Translations under genes and position numbers: made by a program
Shown here: positions 1 to 8,299 of the stretch, piece by piece
How positions within the stretch are numbered: position 1 is the first letter of the stretch
How the letters are laid out: each line of letters starts with the position of its first letter
Assembly (NCBI GenBank): GCA_040768845.1
Contig: JAXGME010000002.1
Coordinates: forward strand, 496,001-560,000
Direction of reading: 5' to 3'
From: JAEZHK01 sp040768845
Lineage (GTDB): Bacteria; Bacillota; Clostridia; Christensenellales; Aristaeellaceae
DNA length: 64,000 nucleotides
The notes under the pieces: generated by a model
Told to the model about the DNA's origin: nothing
The model's input: the letters and a program-made list of their open reading frames with translations, nothing else
Databases searched by the model: none

Positions 1-2
1 AG

Positions 3-1115
3 GCGGTCTATCAGCTGACGGACGGCGTCAAGGCCGCGGGCGAAAAGGCCGAGCAGGAATGGCTGGATCTCTTTGCGAAGTACACCGAGGCCTATCCCGA
101 GCTGGCCAAAGAGTGGGAGCTCTGGCACAGCACCGAGCTGCCCTTTGACCCGATGAAGGATGAGGCCCTCTGGGCGTTTTCCGGCAAGGCCGCCACCCGC
201 AACGCCTGCGGCGAGGTGCTCAACCGCCTGGCTGCCCGCGTGCCCAACCTGATCGGCGGCAGCGCGGATCTGGCCCCCTCCAACAAGAGCTACATGAAGG
301 GCAAGGGCGACTTCTCCGCGGAAAACCGCGCCGGCGCCAACCTGCACTTCGGCGTGCGCGAGATGGCGATGGCCGCCATCACCAACGGCATCTACCTGCA
401 CGGCGGCCTCCGGCCCTACTGCGCCACCTTCTTCGTGTTCAGCGACTACATGAAAAACGCCATCCGCATGAGCGCCATCATGAAGCTGCCGGTCACCTAC
501 ATCCTGTCCCACGACTCCATCGGCGTCGGCGAGGACGGCCCCACCCATCAGCCGGTGGAGCAGCTGGCGGGCCTCAGGGCCGTGCCGGATCTGACGGTGT
601 TCCGCCCCGCGGACAGCCGCGAGACGGCCGCGGGCTGGGTGTGCGCGATGACCAACAATAAGCCCACCCTCCTGGTCACCACCCGGCAGGACCTGCCCCT
701 CTACGACGGCAGCGGCGCCGAGGCGCTCAAGGGCGGCTACGTGATCTCCGCGGGCAAAAAGCCCGTGCCGGACGTGATTTTGATGGCCTCCGGCTCTGAG
801 GTCGAGCCCTGCGTCGCGGCCCAGAAGGTGCTGGCCGAAAAGGGCGTGGACGCCCGCGTGGTGTCCATGCCGGCGATGGACCTGTTTGACGCCCAGAGCG
901 AAGTGTACAGGGAGAGCGTGCTGCCCAAGGCCGTGCGCGCCCGCGTGGCCATCGAGGCCGCCAGCCCCATGAGCTGGTTTAAGTACGTGGGCCTGGACGG
1001 TGAGGTCATCGGCATGACCACCTTCGGCGCCTCCGCCCCCTACAAGGAGCTGTTCCCCTACTTTGGCCTGACCGCCGAGCACGTGGTGGAAAAGGCGCTG
1101 AAGCTGGTCAAATAA
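3..1115 (+). CDS. tkt: transketolase, C-terminal 370 residues (5' end outside window)
   Basis: Transketolase moves two-carbon ketol units between sugar phosphates in the non-oxidative pentose phosphate pathway, using thiamine diphosphate in the cytoplasm. The frame is open from base 3 with no start, so the gene begins before the window. What remains is the end of the N-terminal region, the pyrimidine-binding domain and the C-terminal domain. The diagnostic block SHDSIGVGEDGPTHQPVEQL is intact, as are GSADLAPSNKS and FGVREMAMAAI. The stop at 1113-1115 is followed 20 bases later by a strong terminator, so this is the last gene of its transcript. Codon use resembles the rest of the window. Confidence 0.96.
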   Translation, partial: AVYQLTDGVKAAGEKAEQEWLDLFAKYTEAYPELAKEWELWHSTELPFDPMKDEALWAFSGKAATRNACGEVLNRLAARVPNLIGGSADLAPSNKSYMKGKGDFSAENRAGANLHFGVREMAMAAITNGIYLHGGLRPYCATFFVFSDYMKNAIRMSAIMKLPVTYILSHDSIGVGEDGPTHQPVEQLAGLRAVPDLTVFRPADSRETAAGWVCAMTNNKPTLLVTTRQDLPLYDGSGAEALKGGYVISAGKKPVPDVILMASGSEVEPCVAAQKVLAEKGVDARVVSMPAMDLFDAQSEVYRESVLPKAVRARVAIEAASPMSWFKYVGLDGEVIGMTTFGASAPYKELFPYFGLTAEHVVEKALKLVK

Positions 1116-1134
1116 GCCCCGCGCGCAAAAATCC

Positions 1135-1170
1135 GGGCCGCCCGCACATTGCGGGCGGCCCCTTCTTTTG
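1135..1170. terminator. bidirectional rho-independent terminator
   Basis: A perfect 11-bp stem (1135-1145 with 1151-1161, 5-base loop) is followed on the plus strand by CTTCTTTT and on the minus strand by TTTTT. It lies between the convergent ends of transketolase and the small exported-protein gene and can stop both transcripts. Confidence 0.85.
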
Positions 1171-1185
1171 TCGCAGCCTCCGGCG

Positions 1186-1905
1186 TCAGCCCGCCGTGAC
1201 GGCGCGCATGACGGCCCAGAACCCCTCCACGGCCAGGATGCCCGGCAGCTCCGGCGGCGCTTTGCTTCCACCCGGCGCGACGGTCATCGGCTCCGCCTCG
1301 CGCGGCTCCGCGGTCACCGTGAGCCAGCCCTCGTCGTCCGCCTTTTCGCCGATTCCGGCGAGGGCTTCCAAAAAGCCGCCCACCGCACCCGCCGTTTCAC
1401 CGTCGGTGCCCTTCGCGGCCTCGCCCCAGCGGCGCAACGTGCGGGCGGCGCCCTCAGCCAGGTCGGCAAATTGGGCGGCAGAGAGGGTCAGGGTATCCGG
1501 CCCGGTCGCCACCCCCCGCAGCCCCTCCATCAGCGCGCGGGCTTCCAGCGCATCGGTCTCTCCGAGGATCACCGAGCCCGGGGCCATCAGGCTGGATTCC
1601 ATGGATACGCCGGAAGCTTCGGCCAGAAGGGAAACCGTCCACGCCTCCTCCTCTCCCATCGCCACCCGGACCCGCATCGCCTCCCCGCCCTTCCAGGTTT
1701 CGCTGTCAATCATCAGCGCCGCCATGCCGGCCAGTTCGCCGATCCAGCGGTCAAACGGCTGGGCCACCGCCCCGTTCGTCGTCAGCTGAAACCGGAGCGT
1801 GGCGCCCAGGCGCGACGCCCCCGGCGACGCGCCGGCCCCGACCGCGCCCAGCGCCACCGCCAACACCACCAGCGCGGCAAGGCCCGTCCATCGATAGCGG
1901 CGCAT
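1186..1905 (-). CDS. small exported protein of unknown function
   Basis: 239 residues. The N-terminus is a signal peptide or membrane anchor: Arg-rich start, then a hydrophobic run at residues about 8-26. The rest is soluble and rich in Ala, Gly and Glu, with no motif I recognise. ATG is preceded by a GGGAGGGGGG ribosome site at good spacing. The gene is downstream of, and on the same strand as, the transglutaminase operon but separated from its last stop by about 160 bases. Two plus-strand frames are also open here, but they lack a signal peptide or ribosome site and have an Arg/His/Gln-rich shadow composition. Function unknown. Confidence 0.6.
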   Translation of the reverse strand: MRRYRWTGLAALVVLAVALGAVGAGASPGASRLGATLRFQLTTNGAVAQPFDRWIGELAGMAALMIDSETWKGGEAMRVRVAMGEEEAWTVSLLAEASGVSMESSLMAPGSVILGETDALEARALMEGLRGVATGPDTLTLSAAQFADLAEGAARTLRRWGEAAKGTDGETAGAVGGFLEALAGIGEKADDEGWLTVTAEPREAEPMTVAPGGSKAPPELPGILAVEGFWAVMRAVTAG

Positions 1906-2064
1906 TAAAAAGCCCCCCTCCCCGATCGTTCACGGTTTAATATGCGATCGCGGTGGGGGGCATGTCCCGCAGGGGGCGGAAAATCGGTCGCCAAAATCCT
2001 CGGTTGAGGCCACAGGTCCGGGTATCGAAAGGGTGGATAGATCACCGCGCCGCCGCGCGGTCCA

Positions 2065-4416
2065 TCAGGGAATTTGCCGGATGTCGCCCATCCCGCGGGT
2101 CAGCCGGCGCAGGGCAAAGCGCGCCTTTTCCAGCGGCTTGAGCTGGGCCGTCAGCTTCCGGTAGGCCTCCCGGGCCTGCCGGAGCGCCGCGGCGTCCGGC
2201 TTTTTGCGGGCGTACCGGGTCAGCGCAAACTGCTCGGAGGCGTAGCGGAACGCATCGCCGGCAATGCCCGCTTCCCGGAGCCGGTCGGCAAAGGCCACGG
2301 GGGTTTCGCCCGGCGCGGGGGACTGCCCCTGTTCCTCCAGCACGGTGAGCATCGCGCGGTACCAGATGGCCAGCTTCTCCGCACCGTCCCGCGCCGCCTT
2401 TTCCGCCCGCGCCGGATCGGTGGCCGCCAGGCGGCGGACGATCCACCAGACCAAAAGGCCCAGCGCCGCCAGGATCAGGATCAGCCAGAGAAGCCAGAGC
2501 GGTTTCGGCGCGTCGGGCTGGTCGGCGGAATCGTCGGACTCCGGCGGCTCCTCGGGTTCGGGCGTCTCCTCGGGCTGATCGGATTCGTCGGTGTCGCCCT
2601 CGGGCTGGGGCTCCTCCTCGCCGGGATCCGGGGTGGCGTCGGGGGACGCGGTGGGCTCCTCGGTGGGCGCCTGGGTGGGTTCGGCGGTGGGCGCCTCAGA
2701 GGGCTGGGCCGTGGGTTCGGGCGACGGACTGGCGTCGGGCTCTTCGCTGCCCGCGCCTGCCCCGCCCTCCGGGTCCGGCGACTCCTGCCCGCTGCCGGGG
2801 GTCGGGTTAAAGGAGATCCAGCCGACGCCCTGGAAGTAGATCTCCACCCATGCGTGGGCGTTTTCACCGGTGACAACGGTGCCCTCGCCGCCGTCGGCGG
2901 GCACCAGATACCCTTCAACATAGCGGCTGGGCAAGTCCGCCATCCGCGCCATCACGGCCATCGCCGACGCAAAATAGCTGCAAAAGCCCTTCTTGGAACT
3001 CAGCAGAAAGAAGGACACGAAGTCCCGGTTGGTGGGCGGGTACTCCACGTCGGTTTCGTATTCATAATGCTCCAACAGGTAGTTTTCAAGGGCCACCGCC
3101 TTTTCGTAGGGCGACCGGGCGTTTTGGGTGATCGAACGGGCCAGATCGTACACGCCCTGTTCGATGCCCCGGGGGAGATCCAGGTAGTCCCGGCGCGCAT
3201 CGTCCAGCCCGTCGTCCTCCGACATGCCCGCGGCGGTGATGATGCGCTCAAGGGCCGCATAGTCCCCGGTGGGCACCAGCGCCGTAAAGCTGTAGGCGTC
3301 GCCGGTGCGGACGCGGCGGGGAATGAACACCTCGCCGGTGTTGTTGTAGTAGACCGCCATGTCCAGGCCCGTGGTGATGTTCTGAAGCCTGTGGGGCACG
3401 AACAGCGCGGAAATGCCCTCGTGCAGCATGGTGACGGAGGCGGAAACCGTCTCGAAGGCGTCCGAGGCCGAAAAGCCGTCCAGCCGGCGGGATTCAAAGA
3501 TCCGGTCCCGGATGCCGGTCTTGATGGGATCGATGAAGAGATAGCGGTTGTTGATGGCGCTGTTGGTCCAGGAATAGGTGGTGTAGGTGCGGCGGATGGA
3601 GCCGCGCAGAAGCAGCGTCCGGTCCGTCTCCACCAGCATCACGTTTTCGTTGGACGGATCGGCCGGGCCGCCCAGCGCGTCGCCCATGGGCTGGTAGCCG
3701 TCGGCGTAGAGCGAATAGGACGCGCGGGCGTCGGTGAACATGAAATAATCAAAGAACATCTGGCGCACGCGGTCGGCGGCGTCCTCCAGCGGCTTCCAGG
3801 TGGGGTTGCCCGCGGGCACCGCCCAAAACGCCAGCGCCGCGATCAGCAGCGCGGCGGGCAGCGCCTTCAGGTACGTGGCGCGGTCGCTGCCGGCCCGGGC
3901 GAACATCGCGCCCAGCGCGGCCACGGCGGGCAGCACCGCGGCGGGGTTCAGCCGCTTTTCCAGAAACCAGCCGTAGAGCAGAATGATGAGCGACAGCGTC
4001 AGCGCCGGATACACGCCGCCGGGCATGCGGCTGATCCAGAAGATCGACAGCGTCAGAAGCAGCGCGATGGACGCGTAGATGGTGTCCGCGTGCTCGGTGA
4101 GCATCGCCTCTCCGCCGGTGGTCATGGCGCCCAGCGCGTCGATCAGCGCGCCCAGCTTTGTCAGCGGGCGAAAGCCGCCGAAGACCACCATTCCGGCGGC
4201 AATGACCACGGCCAGCGCGCCGGAGGCCATCGCGCCGGCGGGCGACCATGCGGCAAGCCCCGCCAGAACCGCCGCCGCCGCGCACAGCGCGTAGACGTGA
4301 AGCGCCGGCACCGACAGCCCCAGCGCGCCGGAGAGCACCAGCGTCAGCGCACCGGAGAGCATCGCAGCCATCAGCGCGCTGCCCGCAAGGTCGAGAATCT
4401 TCCTGGTTTTTGACAT
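2065..4416 (-). CDS. TgpA-like membrane transglutaminase-domain protein
   Basis: 783 residues. About seven membrane segments lie within the first 210 residues, followed by an extracellular region with a transglutaminase core (about 430-545), a Pro/Glu/Asp/Ser/Thr-rich linker (about 548-632), a last membrane helix (about 636-660) and a cytoplasmic DUF4129-like tail. The core shows the nucleophile in GFCSYFA (Cys479) and the histidine in HAWVEIYF (His521). The usual third residue, Asp in a DPT motif, is Asn537 (SFNPTPG). Such proteins are membrane-anchored thiol enzymes or peptidases of the cell surface and are commonly encoded with MoxR and DUF58 genes, as here. Third gene of that operon, 10 bases after the DUF58 stop. 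Substrate unknown. Confidence 0.88.
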   Translation of the reverse strand: MSKTRKILDLAGSALMAAMLSGALTLVLSGALGLSVPALHVYALCAAAAVLAGLAAWSPAGAMASGALAVVIAAGMVVFGGFRPLTKLGALIDALGAMTTGGEAMLTEHADTIYASIALLLTLSIFWISRMPGGVYPALTLSLIILLYGWFLEKRLNPAAVLPAVAALGAMFARAGSDRATYLKALPAALLIAALAFWAVPAGNPTWKPLEDAADRVRQMFFDYFMFTDARASYSLYADGYQPMGDALGGPADPSNENVMLVETDRTLLLRGSIRRTYTTYSWTNSAINNRYLFIDPIKTGIRDRIFESRRLDGFSASDAFETVSASVTMLHEGISALFVPHRLQNITTGLDMAVYYNNTGEVFIPRRVRTGDAYSFTALVPTGDYAALERIITAAGMSEDDGLDDARRDYLDLPRGIEQGVYDLARSITQNARSPYEKAVALENYLLEHYEYETDVEYPPTNRDFVSFFLLSSKKGFCSYFASAMAVMARMADLPSRYVEGYLVPADGGEGTVVTGENAHAWVEIYFQGVGWISFNPTPGSGQESPDPEGGAGAGSEEPDASPSPEPTAQPSEAPTAEPTQAPTEEPTASPDATPDPGEEEPQPEGDTDESDQPEETPEPEEPPESDDSADQPDAPKPLWLLWLILILAALGLLVWWIVRRLAATDPARAEKAARDGAEKLAIWYRAMLTVLEEQGQSPAPGETPVAFADRLREAGIAGDAFRYASEQFALTRYARKKPDAAALRQAREAYRKLTAQLKPLEKARFALRRLTRGMGDIRQIP

Positions 4417-4426
4417 TTTTTACGTC

Positions 4427-5593
4427 CTAAATCGAGAGATTTTCCGCCCAGGGGTCGATCTGGCGGGCGATCACGCCGGCCAGCTTGAGCCTGGTCATCA
4501 TTTCCAGCGCCTCGGTGCGCTGGGTATCGGTCACCCAGAATACCTTGACCTGGATGCCCGAGCGCCTGAATTGGGTGGCAATGTCGGCAATGCGGGGCGA
4601 GAGCGCCGAGGTAATCATCACCGCGCCGCCGGTTCGGGACATGCGCCGCATTTCAATGGAGAGCACCTGTTCGTAGGAATAGGGGCTGTCAAACCGGACG
4701 CGCATCAGCGCGTCTATAAACCGGTCCGCCTCCGCCGCGCTCTGGCCGGTGATCTCCTGGGGCGACCGGGCGGAGAGCGGCATGCGCACCGGGTATCCGC
4801 CCGTCAACTGCGCCACCGCCGCGGAGGCCGCGGCCTCGCAGATGGCGTCCTCGGTGGACATGGCGTGGCTCCGGAGGGCGGTGAGGGGCGCAAGATCCAC
4901 CAGAATCAGCGTGTCGGGCCGGGCGGATTCCTCGTAGGTGCGCACCATCAGCTCGCGCTTTCGCATGCTCAGCTTCCAATGCACCTTCTTCAGCGCGTCG
5001 CCGGGAATCCAGTCCCGCACACCCGACGGGGAGGCCATGTCCTCCGTCATGCGGCTGATGTGCTCCACGCCGAATTCCACCGACTGCAGCGCCATCGGCG
5101 GCTCCTGACTGACGCGGGGCCGGACCTCCAGCCGCGCCATCTGGCCCCGCGCCTTGCGGGAGAGGGTGACCAGGCCGAAAAGATCCGTCACCGTCAGGTG
5201 GGTAACGCCCACCTGGTACGCGCCGCGGTGGGGACAGCGAAAGGCGGCCTCATACTTGACAAACCGGAAGGGGCGCGGCGAGATCTCCGCCGAGCCCGAG
5301 GCATCCTGATCACCCGGCACCGCCAGCTGCAATTCCAGCGAGCGCACCGGCAGCGGGCACATGTGCCGGACCAGCGCGGTCAGCTGTATCTGCTGGCCGC
5401 GGGTGACCGTGCGGCGGGGACAGTCCACCCGCGTGCGGACGGTGAAAAGCGTCCACAGCGCGGAGGCGTAGGCGTACAGAAGCATCAGGCCCATCGTCAG
5501 CCCCAGCAGATAGTAAAGCGACGATCCCGTGGAGAGCGCGGCGGCCAGCGCCGTGAGGCCCGCCAGCAGAAACGCCGCGGCGCGTCCGTTCAC
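4427..5593 (-). CDS. DUF58 domain membrane protein
   Basis: 388 residues. Two hydrophobic helices at the N-terminus (about 5-20 and 24-48), a beta-rich middle, and the DUF58 core with GVRDWIPGDALKKVHWKLS followed by RELMVRTYEE and the VWA-like strand TLILVDL. DUF58 proteins are thought to act as partners or adaptors of MoxR ATPases at the membrane. The start overlaps the moxR stop by four bases (ATGA), so the two are translationally coupled. The transglutaminase gene follows. A second DUF58 gene of this window (29251) lacks the N-terminal helices. Biochemical role unproven. Confidence 0.88.
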   Translation of the reverse strand: MNGRAAAFLLAGLTALAAALSTGSSLYYLLGLTMGLMLLYAYASALWTLFTVRTRVDCPRRTVTRGQQIQLTALVRHMCPLPVRSLELQLAVPGDQDASGSAEISPRPFRFVKYEAAFRCPHRGAYQVGVTHLTVTDLFGLVTLSRKARGQMARLEVRPRVSQEPPMALQSVEFGVEHISRMTEDMASPSGVRDWIPGDALKKVHWKLSMRKRELMVRTYEESARPDTLILVDLAPLTALRSHAMSTEDAICEAAASAAVAQLTGGYPVRMPLSARSPQEITGQSAAEADRFIDALMRVRFDSPYSYEQVLSIEMRRMSRTGGAVMITSALSPRIADIATQFRRSGIQVKVFWVTDTQRTEALEMMTRLKLAGVIARQIDPWAENLSI

Positions 5594-6561
5594 TTGAGCT
5601 TCACCGGCACCTGGACGGAGCCCACCACCGCGGCGAGGGCGCGCTCCGGCGTAATGGAGCGCATGCGCGCCTCGGGGCTGAGCACGATGCGGTGGGCCAG
5701 CACGCTCTGCGCCATGAACTGGATGTCCTCGGGGATCACGTAGTCGCGCCCGGAAAGCATGGCCCGGGCCTGGGCGGCGCGCAGAAGGGAAATCGCCGCG
5801 CGGGTCGAGATGCCCAGCTGCATGCCGCTGTACTTGCGGGAGGCCGCCGCGATCATCGCCACGTAGGCGCGCACCTCGCGGGAGGCGTATACGGTGCCCA
5901 CCGCCGTCTGCAGCGCCAGGATGTCCTGGGCGGTGCAGATGGGGCGCAGCTCCTCCATGGGCCGGGCGTTGGTGGAGAAGCGGTCCAGAATGTCCACTTC
6001 CTCCTCCTGGGACGGGTAGCCGATGGCCACGCGCATGAAAAAGCGGTCCAGCTGCGCCTCCGGCAGCGGATAGGTGCCCACGAAGTCCACCGGGTTCTGG
6101 GTGGCCAGCACGATGAAGGGCTTGGGCATGCGGTAGGTGGTGCCGTCCACCGTCACCTGCCCCTCCTCCATGACCTCAAGGAGCGAGGACTGGGTCTTGG
6201 GCGAGGTGCGGTTGATCTCGTCCGCCAGCACGATCTGGCTCATCACCAGGCCCGGCCGGTACTCCATCTCCCCCGTCTTGAAGTTGACCAGCGAAAAGCC
6301 GGTAATGTCCGACGGCGTGATGTCCGGCGTAAACTGTATACGCTTGAAGCTGAGGTCCAGCGACCGGGCCAGCGCCGACGCCAGCGTGGTCTTGCCCACG
6401 CCCGGCACATCCTCGATCAGCACGTGGCCCTGGCAGATCAGCGAAATAAGCAGAAGATCCACCACCTCGCGCTTGCCGACGATCACCTTCCCGACGTTGT
6501 CCTCCAGGAGCCTGGCCATGTTTTGAGCAGCCTGCATACCGAGCGTTTCTCCTGTATTCAT
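5590..6561 (-). CDS. MoxR-family AAA+ ATPase
   Basis: 323 residues. Walker A is GVPGVGKTTLASAL; Walker B and flank are IVLADEINRTSPKTQSSLLE; sensor 1 is VLATQNPVD and the sensor 2 region is GISTRAAISLLRAAQ. MoxR ATPases act as chaperones that mature or activate partner complexes, often VWA or membrane enzymes. An in-frame TTG lies at 6576, but the ATG at 6561 has GGA at a usable distance and gives the usual MoxR N-terminus. First gene of the moxR - DUF58 - transglutaminase operon, with a sigma-A-like promoter on the minus strand just upstream. A diverged second copy is at 28268. Confidence 0.93.
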   Translation of the reverse strand: MNTGETLGMQAAQNMARLLEDNVGKVIVGKREVVDLLLISLICQGHVLIEDVPGVGKTTLASALARSLDLSFKRIQFTPDITPSDITGFSLVNFKTGEMEYRPGLVMSQIVLADEINRTSPKTQSSLLEVMEEGQVTVDGTTYRMPKPFIVLATQNPVDFVGTYPLPEAQLDRFFMRVAIGYPSQEEEVDILDRFSTNARPMEELRPICTAQDILALQTAVGTVYASREVRAYVAMIAAASRKYSGMQLGISTRAAISLLRAAQARAMLSGRDYVIPEDIQFMAQSVLAHRIVLSPEARMRSITPERALAAVVGSVQVPVKLK

Positions 6562-6603
6562 GAATTTTGATTCCAAACTTTAGACGCACCCTGGTTCCCG
6601 ATC

Positions 6604-6633
6604 AGTATACTCCATCCCCCGGCGCATTGACAA
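6604..6633 (-). promoter_or_regulatory. candidate promoter of the moxR operon
   Basis: On the minus strand, TTGTCA (6628-6633) and TATACT (6604-6609) are separated by 18 bases, about 40 bases upstream of the moxR ATG. It resembles a vegetative sigma-A promoter. Confidence 0.45.
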
Positions 6634-6690
6634 GCAACGGCGTCAAAATGACACAAACTTACAGGTTCTGCGCGCAGCCCCTCCGAGATA

Positions 6691-6699
6691 TGATATAAT
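6691..6699 (+). promoter_or_regulatory. extended -10 promoter for acpS
   Basis: TGATATAAT is a perfect -10 hexamer (TATAAT, 6694-6699) with the TGN extension. No good -35 is visible at 17 bases. It lies 30 bases upstream of the acpS start. Confidence 0.6.
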
Positions 6700-6729
6700 G
6701 GAAGGACGAAAACGGAGGGAGGCGCGGGC

Positions 6730-7098
6730 ATGATCGTGGGAATCGGCATCGATGTGGCGAAGATCGCGCGCATTGAAAAGGCGCTGGAAAACCCGCGCTT
6801 TGCCGCCCGCGCCTTTACCGAGGGCGAGCGCGCCCGGATCGCGGCGCGGGGCGCGAATACGGCGGCGGGGCTGTTTGCCGCGAAGGAAGCGGTGTCCAAG
6901 GCGCTGGGCAGCGGCTTTGACGGTTTTGGCCTGACGGATGTGGAGATCCTGTGGGACGATGCGGGTCGGCCGCGCTGCCGCCTGGCCGGGGGCGCGGCGC
7001 GCCGGCTGGGCGCCGTCGGCGGGGAGAGCGTCTTTGTTTCCATTACCCACGACGCCGGTGTGGCCGCGGCCGTGGCGGTGATCGAAGGCCCCGGCTGA
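6730..7098 (+). CDS. acpS: holo-[acyl-carrier-protein] synthase
   Basis: 122 residues, normal length for the family. AcpS transfers the 4'-phosphopantetheine arm of CoA to a serine of acyl carrier protein, activating it for fatty acid synthesis. Metal-binding Asp8 is in GIGIDVAKI and Glu53 in FAAKEAVSKALG. The C-terminal SITHDAGVA block is also typical. ATG follows CGGAGGGA. The gene is transcribed alone from its own extended -10 promoter, between the moxR operon and the VanW-like genes. Confidence 0.95.
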   Translation: MIVGIGIDVAKIARIEKALENPRFAARAFTEGERARIAARGANTAAGLFAAKEAVSKALGSGFDGFGLTDVEILWDDAGRPRCRLAGGAARRLGAVGGESVFVSITHDAGVAAAVAVIEGPG

Positions 7099-7132
7099 CG
7101 TTCCGAACGCGCCGGCCGCCGCCGGGCTTTCC

Positions 7133-7157
7133 GGAACAAAATGGCAGCGATTTCGTC
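7133..7157 (+). promoter_or_regulatory. ECF-sigma-type promoter of the first VanW-like gene
   Basis: GGAAC (7133-7137), 16-base spacer, CGTC (7154-7157) followed by TTTTTTG. This is the classic ECF sigma pattern. It would start transcription about 45 bases before the ATG at 7211. The next gene has the same arrangement, which makes chance less likely. Confidence 0.65.
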
Positions 7158-7210
7158 TTTTTTGTGACGGGATGGGAACCCTTTCAAAACCAGCGGGGAG
7201 GACATTTTTT

Positions 7211-8218
7211 ATGAGGAAACTGCTGTCACTTTGCCTGACGCTGACGCTCCTTGCCAGTCTTGCCGCCGCGCCGGCGCAGGCCGACGAAACCATCGCCTCG
7301 TCCAACATCTCCATCGGCAGCGATTCCGAGCCGCTGGCGGAGAACATCGCCCTTGCCACCTCCGCGCTGGACGGCGCCTACGTGGCCTACGGCGAAACCT
7401 TTTCCTTCAACGACATCGTCGGGCCCCGCGACAAGGCCAGCGGCTACCAGGCCGCCGTCAACGGCCGCGGCGTGAAGGTGACCGGCGGCGGCGTATCCCA
7501 GGTGGCCTCGGCGCTGTACCTGGCCCTCAGGCAACTGGACGGCATCGAATACGTCGAAAAGAAGACCTACGGCTCGAAGTACAACCAGTCCTACGTGGAC
7601 AGCGGCGACGACGCCATCGTGACCGACTATTCCGCCGGCACCGACTTCCGCTTCAAAAACGGCTACGGCGACTTTGTCATCAACATCTGGTCGGACGACT
7701 ACGAAATCTCCTGCCTGCTGCTTGCCAGCGACGGCATCGGAAACTACTCCGACCCCGCGGAGGGCCCCTCCGATGACGGCACCGCCACCATATACCTGGA
7801 CGGCGACGACGCGCTGATTGGCAACATCACCCGGGCGGCGCAGGCCATTGACGGCATCGTATTGGAGAGCGGCGACACCTTCTCCTTCAACAACATCGTC
7901 GGCCCCCGCACCGGGGAGAACGGGTACGAATCCGCCGTCAACGGCCGCGGCGTGAAGGTGACCGGCGGCGGCGTGGCCCAGGTGGCCTCGGCGCTGTGGC
8001 TGGCGATCAAGGATCGGGGCGATGTGACCGTCACCGAAAAATCCACCTACGGGAGCCGCTACAACCAGTCCTACGTGGCTTCCGCCGACGATGCCATCGT
8101 GACCGACTATTCCGCCGGCACCGACTTCCGCTTCCGCTACGACGGCCCCGGCGAATTCGTAATCCGCATGGATGTGCGGGATGGCCAAGTCCTGGTCTGC
8201 GACGCCGCGGTGGATTGA
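7211..8218 (+). CDS. secreted protein with two tandem VanW-like repeats (copy 1)
   Basis: 335 residues. Signal peptide at 1-24, ending in an AQA-type cleavage region. Two VanW-like repeats follow (about 50-180 and 210-335), each with FSFNxIVGPR, NGRGVKVTGGGV, a NQSYV..DDAIVTDY block and DFRF. In canonical VanW domains the GGG motif is followed by a Cys (GGGICQ or GGGVCQ); here it is GGGVSQ and GGGVAQ. VanW is an accessory protein of some vancomycin resistance clusters with no established reaction. ATG 7211 is preceded by GGGGAGG; an earlier in-frame start at 7172 would hide the signal peptide. A probable ECF promoter lies upstream. Surface or envelope role inferred. Confidence 0.8.
   Translation: MRKLLSLCLTLTLLASLAAAPAQADETIASSNISIGSDSEPLAENIALATSALDGAYVAYGETFSFNDIVGPRDKASGYQAAVNGRGVKVTGGGVSQVASALYLALRQLDGIEYVEKKTYGSKYNQSYVDSGDDAIVTDYSAGTDFRFKNGYGDFVINIWSDDYEISCLLLASDGIGNYSDPAEGPSDDGTATIYLDGDDALIGNITRAAQAIDGIVLESGDTFSFNNIVGPRTGENGYESAVNGRGVKVTGGGVAQVASALWLAIKDRGDVTVTEKSTYGSRYNQSYVASADDAIVTDYSAGTDFRFRYDGPGEFVIRMDVRDGQVLVCDAAVD
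7452..8134 (+). repeat. 480-bp-spaced internal DNA repeat in VanW-like copy 1
   Basis: Blocks in the first half recur exactly 480 bases later. Positions 7452-7494 match 7932-7974 (43 bases), and 7613-7654 match 8093-8134 (42 bases). This is the DNA trace of the two-repeat protein and implies recent duplication or gene conversion. Confidence 0.8.
7940..8005 (+). repeat. 66-bp block shared with 9005-9070
   Basis: Bases 7940-8005 in copy 1 and 9005-9070 in copy 2 are identical. Both encode the NGRGVKVTGGGVAQVASALW region of the second VanW-like repeat. Confidence 0.8.
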
Positions 8219-8222
8219 CCTC

Positions 8223-8247
8223 GGAACAAATCGGCCCGCCACCCGTC
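8223..8247 (+). promoter_or_regulatory. ECF-sigma-type promoter of the second VanW-like gene
   Basis: GGAAC (8223-8227), 16-base spacer, CGTC (8244-8247) followed by TTAATTTTG. Beyond the two core boxes it shares GGAACAAA and a CGTCTT start with the promoter at 7133. Both genes can therefore be transcribed separately by the same sigma factor. Confidence 0.65.
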
Positions 8248-8299
8248 TTAATTTTGTAACATTCATGCGTGGTCCAGAGGCGCGAGGGGGATGAAAACC

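Noticed and set aside
2045..2060. A terminator after the TgpA-like gene (CCGCGC/GCGCGG stem)
   Set aside because: Only six base pairs and no T-run on the minus strand.
2600..2760. A tandem DNA repeat or CRISPR-like array in the GC-rich 2.6-2.76 kb segment
   Set aside because: The periodicity comes from Pro/Thr/Glu-rich codons of the TgpA-like linker; repeat units are short, imperfect and coding.
2074..4413. A 779-codon plus-strand frame opposite the TgpA-like gene
   Set aside because: Arg/Gly/His-rich shadow of a membrane protein with a recognisable catalytic core and translational coupling on the other strand.
5590..6576. TTG at 6576 as the moxR start
   Set aside because: No ribosome site at proper distance; ATG 6561 gives the normal family N-terminus.
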